64,000 nt of DNA from the NCBI RefSeq assembly GCF_004193775.1, contig NC_041003.1, positions 31,238,263 to 31,302,262 on the forward strand, read 5' to 3'. The stretch comes from Glycine soja. Its lineage: Eukaryota; Streptophyta; Magnoliopsida; Fabales; Fabaceae. Position 1 is the stretch's first letter; the number at the start of each line of letters is the position of its first letter. This document shows, in pieces, positions 58,916 through 64,000 of this stretch. The position numbers were made by a program, and so were the translations under genes. Below the pieces are notes generated by a model that did no database searches, was not told where the DNA came from, and saw only the letters and a program-made list of their open reading frames with translations.

Positions 58916-61129
58916 CTAGATCATGTAATGCCTCCTGCCCTGCTGTGACACATCAAGCTCACTATGAACATGGCTATGAAGAGGGGGAGAAATTTGAGCA
59001 AGACCGTGATTGGGGACACGCTCAGGCGAACAATTACCAGAATCAACTCCCTTTAGGTACAACCATGAGGTAGCATTTGGAAGTTGATGGATGGCTGCAG
59101 CTTGCAAAGACACCACAGCAAATTGTGTCATGGATGTCCCATTGAAATTGAACAAGTTGTTGTTCAGTTCAAAACTTGTTGCTGGGGCTGTGTTTCTGGA
59201 ACCCCAGGTTTGACTTGACAGAAGAGAGAGAGCACAGTTTGAGTCAGTGACTCCAGTGTAACTTTCCACTAAGGGATGTTTTGAACTAAGGAAGCTTGTT
59301 CCACCACTACTCCCTGATCCTTGCAGGAAAAATTCAGATGGAGTGTCTGAACCTCCTTGCCAGGTGAGTGTTGCAGCATGGTTCCCTGGAGCCGGCTCAG
59401 TTGATCTTTGAGTTGGCAATGTATTTCTCAAAGTAAGCTTGGGGTATGAAGCAAATTCCATCAGAAAGCCATCGTCTTGACCATTGTTATCTGTTAAACA
59501 TAAGGGAAACAGTTGAATGTTTTATATGCAATAGCAAAAACTGAAATTATTGATGCTTCCTAGGGATACATAAAGCAGAGAGAGTGGTTTGGAATTGATG
59601 TTTTACTGATAATTTCTAACCAAAAATAGGCAGAGAGAGTCTGCCATAGCGAGAGGTTAATATGGAGCTTGGTGGGGGCTTTCGTCGGCGCTCATTATGG
59701 CCAGCAAGTCGCTTGCGGCAGCTACGTTTTCCTTGATCAAATTCAGAAAGCAGATGAAACCTGGGCAAGGGCCATGAAAGAGGATATTAGCTTTTCTGAA
59801 GTATAAATGCTTCCAGATTTATATACAAAGAGAGTATGATCAGACACAAGATGTCTGAAATATAATTGCTACCAAGTTTAAGTAAAAGTATACTACAAAA
59901 GAAAACACGAAATGACACAAGATTTGAGAATTTCTAACATGACAAAATTGCTTCTAATCATTACATGCAATGCTGTTGATTTGTTATTACCACAGAATTG
60001 GAAGCATTTGAAGTATTTTATACTTTCATTAAATTAAATGATCACATTACAAATGAGAGAATTTATCACTCATACTTCCTAACTGTGACAAAAGTACAGA
60101 ACAAAGCTAATATGTATAAAGCCAAGAACATACGTATATTTCCATAAGATGCAATTCCCATATCTTACAGAAATCTTAATGCATTGGATACAAGGGTTGT
60201 GATAGCATCAGCAAAAAATCCTCTCAACATGCAATCAGGGAACATCCCATGGTACCAAGATACTTCGAACTCAACTTCAATATGGATATCAGTACTAAAA
60301 CATAGATACCAAAAATTTCTCGCTCGCTTCTTGCTAAGAGGGATAACATTATGTTTAGTACAATTTATACAGTATACTAGCATAATTGAAAGAGAAGTCG
60401 TTGAGCTTGAATACAAGATACAAACCTTAAAATATAGATTCACTCTGTTACCAAAATAAGAATAGATGACCTTTTGTTTCACCAAATACCATATGCTCAT
60501 CTGCAATGCGGAAATTAGTAGTTCTGAAAAATGCCCATTTGTACTCTCCAAAACCTTTTTAATCCACTGTCTTGAACATTCATAACAGCACTATGCATTT
60601 GTTGATCCCTCTTTCTGATTAATTTCATTATGGAAAATAGTATGCACCTTAAATTGGTATGAAATATGTGCAATAAAATCCTTTTCAACCCTTGACGGGA
60701 CAAAAAGCCCAAAAAGGGATAAAAGTTACACTTCATTGTTCACAGCCATCAGAGAGCTATCCAAGCTCCACAACAACAGTGGTTGCTTACCACATTCATA
60801 GACTTGTGCTGAACTGCCGATAAACCCCAAAGCAGTTGAAACTTGAAACTCCCATTGTAACACAAGTTTTCCAGATCATCATAGCCTCAGAGAATTGACA
60901 AATGAGATTTGGAGAAAAGAGAGCAACATTTGAAATTTTTTAACACCATATGTTAATACTATTCCAATTTAAGGTCACAACAACTATAGAATATCATAAC
61001 ATCCTATTACGAGCCCAGATAAAGCTTAATTAGCACGTTACCTCAAGGCATGTTTAAACTCATTGTAAAGTAAGAAAACATTTGAACTTGAGTTAAGCAC
61101 AGTAGAGAAACACAGAATATGTTAATGAC

Positions 61130-61165
<36 letters not shown>

Positions 61166-63803
61166 CAATGTAGCTTCTGTGGAAAGGAACCTGCAAGTCT
61201 AATAATTGTAAATAGCATTCACACACCGACCGGTGCTATGTGATATGAAAACATTACAAATGAATTTGCACAAAATCAAAGAAGAGGCTTTCTGCTAATT
61301 AACAAATTAGATTACTTATAAAAAAATCAAATGGAAATCAGCCATGTCTATTTTTGTGGTACTTTTCATCAAATTTTTCATACTAAGTAGCCATCAAATT
61401 TTTCCTTACACACCATTCCATCTACATCTTTACACCAGTGAAAGAAAGTTCAACTTCAATTAATTACCAATAAACCACACATCAGATGATAAAAAAAAAA
61501 TGTTCCAACCATGCCATAAAACAGAAGAGCAGCAATCAACAACCAAACAATTTTTTTCACATTCAAAGGGGTTAGCTACAAGAATTATGCCATAGTTCTC
61601 AACAAGTACTATATCCATACTGGGAGAGCATCCAGAAATTTCCTACACCTTTTAGTTGCTAAACATCATTATTCAACATAAGTAATTAACATCCCATAAT
61701 TGTCAGTCAATGAGATCTATCTTTCCCCTGAGAACATGTTGCATCTTGAATGGATTGAAGGTCACATGTGTCTACAACATATAATGTTCAATATCAAGTC
61801 ATCTAGAAGAGATTCTTTTCTAAAATGATCTACGATATGGATCCCACAAGACCAGACCATCAATAGGAACTTAGAGAACAAGTTGGCAAAGGGAGGTTGC
61901 ATCTTAATTTGAAAATTTTAGCTCTGCAGGACGAGAATCATTCTCTAAAATATCTCAAACCCAATAAGAGTAATTGGTTTGGACATTTGTCGGAAGAGAT
62001 CTGCAACATTTTACACAATGTCCAACAGATCATAGAACTCAAATGGCTCTTTTGTTTCACCTCATTCTTATTGTCACAAAAAATACTGCAAACAAATAGG
62101 CCAGATTTTGCATCTTACAGTCAGAAAACCACCCAAAAAATGATAACCATCCACCTCCAAAATTACACACTTGTTAGGGACATTTTGCCATTAAGCAAAT
62201 CCCTAAAATGCCCTGTAGCATTTGCTAGCAACAATGAAATTGGAGTAAAGTAATTTCAGTTGTAATCAAGCTTGAGTTAAACATATAACAGTTTCTAACT
62301 GTTATTTCTGTAATTAACTGATTCAAGTCCCATTGAGTTATCTAACAGTCACAATAGCAAGTTACCATGGATTGCATTGTCCAGCAAGACAAAGATACAA
62401 CATCAGACCCTATGACCTTATGGGGGCATTGCATGATCTGCATAAGATAATGTTGGGGAAAAAGCACTTTTCTTATGGAATGAACTTGCATGAGAGAGGT
62501 ATCATCTCATGAACAAAAGGACAATATCAACTTCACATAACAAATTAAAAGGGAAAAAATTGTATATTATGGACTTATTGTTCCAAATCTTGACACTCTT
62601 GAAGGCATGGTATGTCAAAACAGAATCCTAAACTTTTCATTTATCTGAGTCCACTCTACATTGCTTTAAATGTTATGCAACTTAGTTGTTGTTTTGCACT
62701 CATTTCTACACCTATTTCCTACCCTAGTAGCTCCGTTTTCCTTTAATGAGCACTTCATGATACCATGAAAGGGGAAGGGGGAAACAACACAAGCTCACAA
62801 CAGCACCATTGTTTTCTAAAGCATATTCCTTCGCAAATCACTACCCATAAGTTAACTACAAGATAAACAACACAACCCCATGGTTATGCTATCATCTACA
62901 ACTCACAGCACCAACAGATGCATCAAACCAGAAACGTGAACCATTCTCCAATCATTAAGCAGCATTAGAAACCATAGAAAAACAAACCTTCACACACTTC
63001 ATTACGAAGTAAGAGAAGAGCATGACTCATTACACGCAATCAACATAAAAAATAAAATAAAAAAAATCTACAGAGAACAAAATCAGCACGATTAAAGCCC
63101 TGAAATGAAAAACAAGCAATGTAAAAGATACAGCCAAAACCACAAAAGAATAGGATGTAAAAATTGGAAAGAAAAACAAAAACCATTATTTTTTTTTCTA
63201 AAAAGAGAGTGTGAATAGCATAGCAGTATTCCAAAAGCACCCAAAATAGCAAAAACACTAAAAATAGCAGAAACCAAGGAGTAAGATGAGGAAAATAAAC
63301 CAAAGCAGAAGCAGAACTACCCAATATAACAAGCCAACTAAAAAAAAAAAAAAACAAAAGAAGATTTTTTTATTTCTTTTTGAAGTCAATAATAAATAAA
63401 AAAGTAGAAAGTGAGAGAGAGAGAAAGAGATAAGAGGTGACCTGCTACACTGTTGGCAAAACCTTTGCTCCAAACCAGCAACAGTGACAGTAGGGGACTT
63501 GGAGTGCATGGCACAAACTTTGTGCCTAGAATAGTAAGCCTTAGCACCACTCAGATCTACTTTGCAGCCCGCAACCTGACACCTAGGAGCTTGCACTGAG
63601 CCACCCCTTCCCTTCTTTGAAGCAGAAACCCCACCTCTTGTTTTGTTGCCCCCTTGAGTTGTTGTTGCTGCTGCTGCAGCAACACTCACTTCCTCAAAGT
63701 AGATTTTCTGGCCAAACTTCAAGCCATCAAGGGACTCAGTAGAAGAAGAGTTGGGTGATGAGGAGGAAGAGGGTGGTGCTTTGGTGACTGAAGCAGAACC
63801 CAT
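58916..63803 (-). CDS. SPL9-like: SQUAMOSA promoter-binding-like transcription factor (SPL9/SPL15 type)
   Basis: Exons 63442-63803, 59621-59760, 58916-59490 join in phase (362+140+575=1,077 nt, 358 aa plus stop) with GT/AG borders. The N-terminus is Ser-rich with [12 protein letters not shown] (27-38). The SBP zinc-finger domain spans about 74-150: [50 protein letters not shown], with all Cys/His ligands and the bipartite NLS; the second intron-exon joint splits CSR/FHL as in the family. The C-terminal half is Ser/Asn-rich with a miR156 site. Such factors bind GTAC cores and drive phase change, branching and flowering. Intron 1 is 3.7 kb, intron 2 130 bp. No defect seen. Clade by motif memory. 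Confidence 0.96.
59216..59235 (-). promoter_or_regulatory. miR156 target site in the SPL coding sequence
   Basis: The plus strand reads TGACAGAAGAGAGAGAGCAC, so the mRNA carries GTGCTCTCTCTCTTCTGTCA, encoding ALSLLS. miR156 is known to pair here in SPL genes and causes cleavage or repression. Pairing is near perfect to TGACAGAAGAGAGTGAGCAC. Confidence 0.96.
59761..63441 (-). other. Intron 1 of the SPL gene, 3.7 kb
   Basis: No exon-like gene inside. Contains a (TA)n run at 61131-61162 and AT-rich tracts; short ORFs at 60165-60551 and 61897-62253 lack domains and coding texture. No clear transposon found, though the region 61860-62350 contains a stretch (CATTTGTCGGAAGAGATCTG to CATTTTGCCATTAAGC) that could be a reverse-transcribed or copia-like remnant; unproven. 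Confidence 0.6.
61131..61162. repeat. (TA)n microsatellite in SPL intron 1
   Basis: About 16 TA units. Confidence 0.95.
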
Positions 63804-64000
63804 TGCTGCTGCTGGCTACTGAGTGCTGATGCTGATGCTCCCTTTAGTACTAGCTAACTAGAGTGAGTGGGTGTATACATTAATTCATTTCGTTGAGACT
63901 AATAGTTAATAATGTCAATGTTATCAATTTAATGCTGAAATTTTATCAATTTAGTAAATGGAGTACTGATGTCAATGTTTATTTTTTAAGTGGTGATGTT
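63804..64000 (-). promoter_or_regulatory. SPL 5' UTR and proximal upstream region
   Basis: Upstream of the ATG: a GCTGCTGCTGGC / GCTGATGCTGATGC stretch (63804-63842) and AT-rich DNA with GTGTATACATTAATTC (about 63871). Transcription start and promoter elements are not determinable in 197 bp. Confidence 0.4.

Noticed and set aside
60165..60551. 128-codon ORF in SPL intron 1 as a separate gene
   Set aside because: No domain, hydrophobic/AT-driven composition, overlapped by an equal ORF on the other strand.
61897..62253. 118-codon plus-strand ORF in SPL intron 1
   Set aside because: No upstream promoter texture or domain beyond a vague copia-like hint; not enough to call.

Overview
This is a plant nuclear window, most likely soybean (Glycine) or a close legume. 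The basis is a spliced SBP-box gene with a miR156 site, plant-type CACTA, MULE, LINE, LTR and Au-SINE elements, and an AT-rich, intron-containing layout. The species is inferred from remembered repeat families (AACATCGGTT-type CACTA termini, GGTAATCGATTACC-bearing LTRs); no search was run. No CRISPR, operon, rRNA or real tRNA gene is present.

Layout. 1-1560: a 90-bp-arm inverted repeat and unassigned repeat DNA. 1560-16200: a decayed minus-strand LINE whose ORF1 is split by a 9.9-kb nested block at 5823-15719. The container of that block is a TTA-flanked PIF/Harbinger- or foldback-like element built of about 30-bp degenerate GCCGACGTTGGC repeats. Inside it sit a 3.7-kb non-autonomous CACTA (TSD TAC), a 3.2-kb non-coding LTR retrotransposon (TSD CTTGT, PBS and PPT visible) and a 1.1-kb solo LTR (TSD GTTGG). 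17823-32904: a 15-kb decayed CACTA with TNP2 transposase, a second ORF ending in an Ulp1-like protease domain, and foreign cargo: LINE pieces, a U-box/ARM gene fragment, an (AC)n tract and two back-to-back inverted duplications. 32905-33580: a copia gag/LTR remnant. 34526-36727: a truncated, frameshifted Alfin-like gene carrying an Au-type SINE in intron 1.

37900-57180: a cluster of MULEs. MULE-B (38525-47158, imperfect 9-bp TSD) and MULE-A (47205-57180, perfect 9-bp TSD TTGTGGTTT) share one design: a MURA-type transposase gene facing a plant-mobile-domain (PMD) gene. In MULE-A the transposase reading frame runs on into an OTU cysteine-protease domain, and the element carries the only long intact ORF of the MULE block (297 aa, two similar halves), a 5 x 190-bp tandem array and palindromic ACGGAAGAAGTTCTTCCGT-type subterminal repeats. 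MULE-B is broken by a 2.75-kb chromovirus-type solo LTR. A third MULE end lies at 38492.

58916-63803: the one clearly functional host gene, an SPL9/SPL15-type transcription factor on the minus strand (three exons, 358 codons, miR156 site). Everything else coding is decayed; notably, both TE-encoded cysteine proteases (Ulp1-like in CACTA, OTU in MULE-A) have lost their catalytic Cys. Coordinates of TE ends come from terminal motifs plus target-site duplications read by eye; internal borders of old fragments are approximate.
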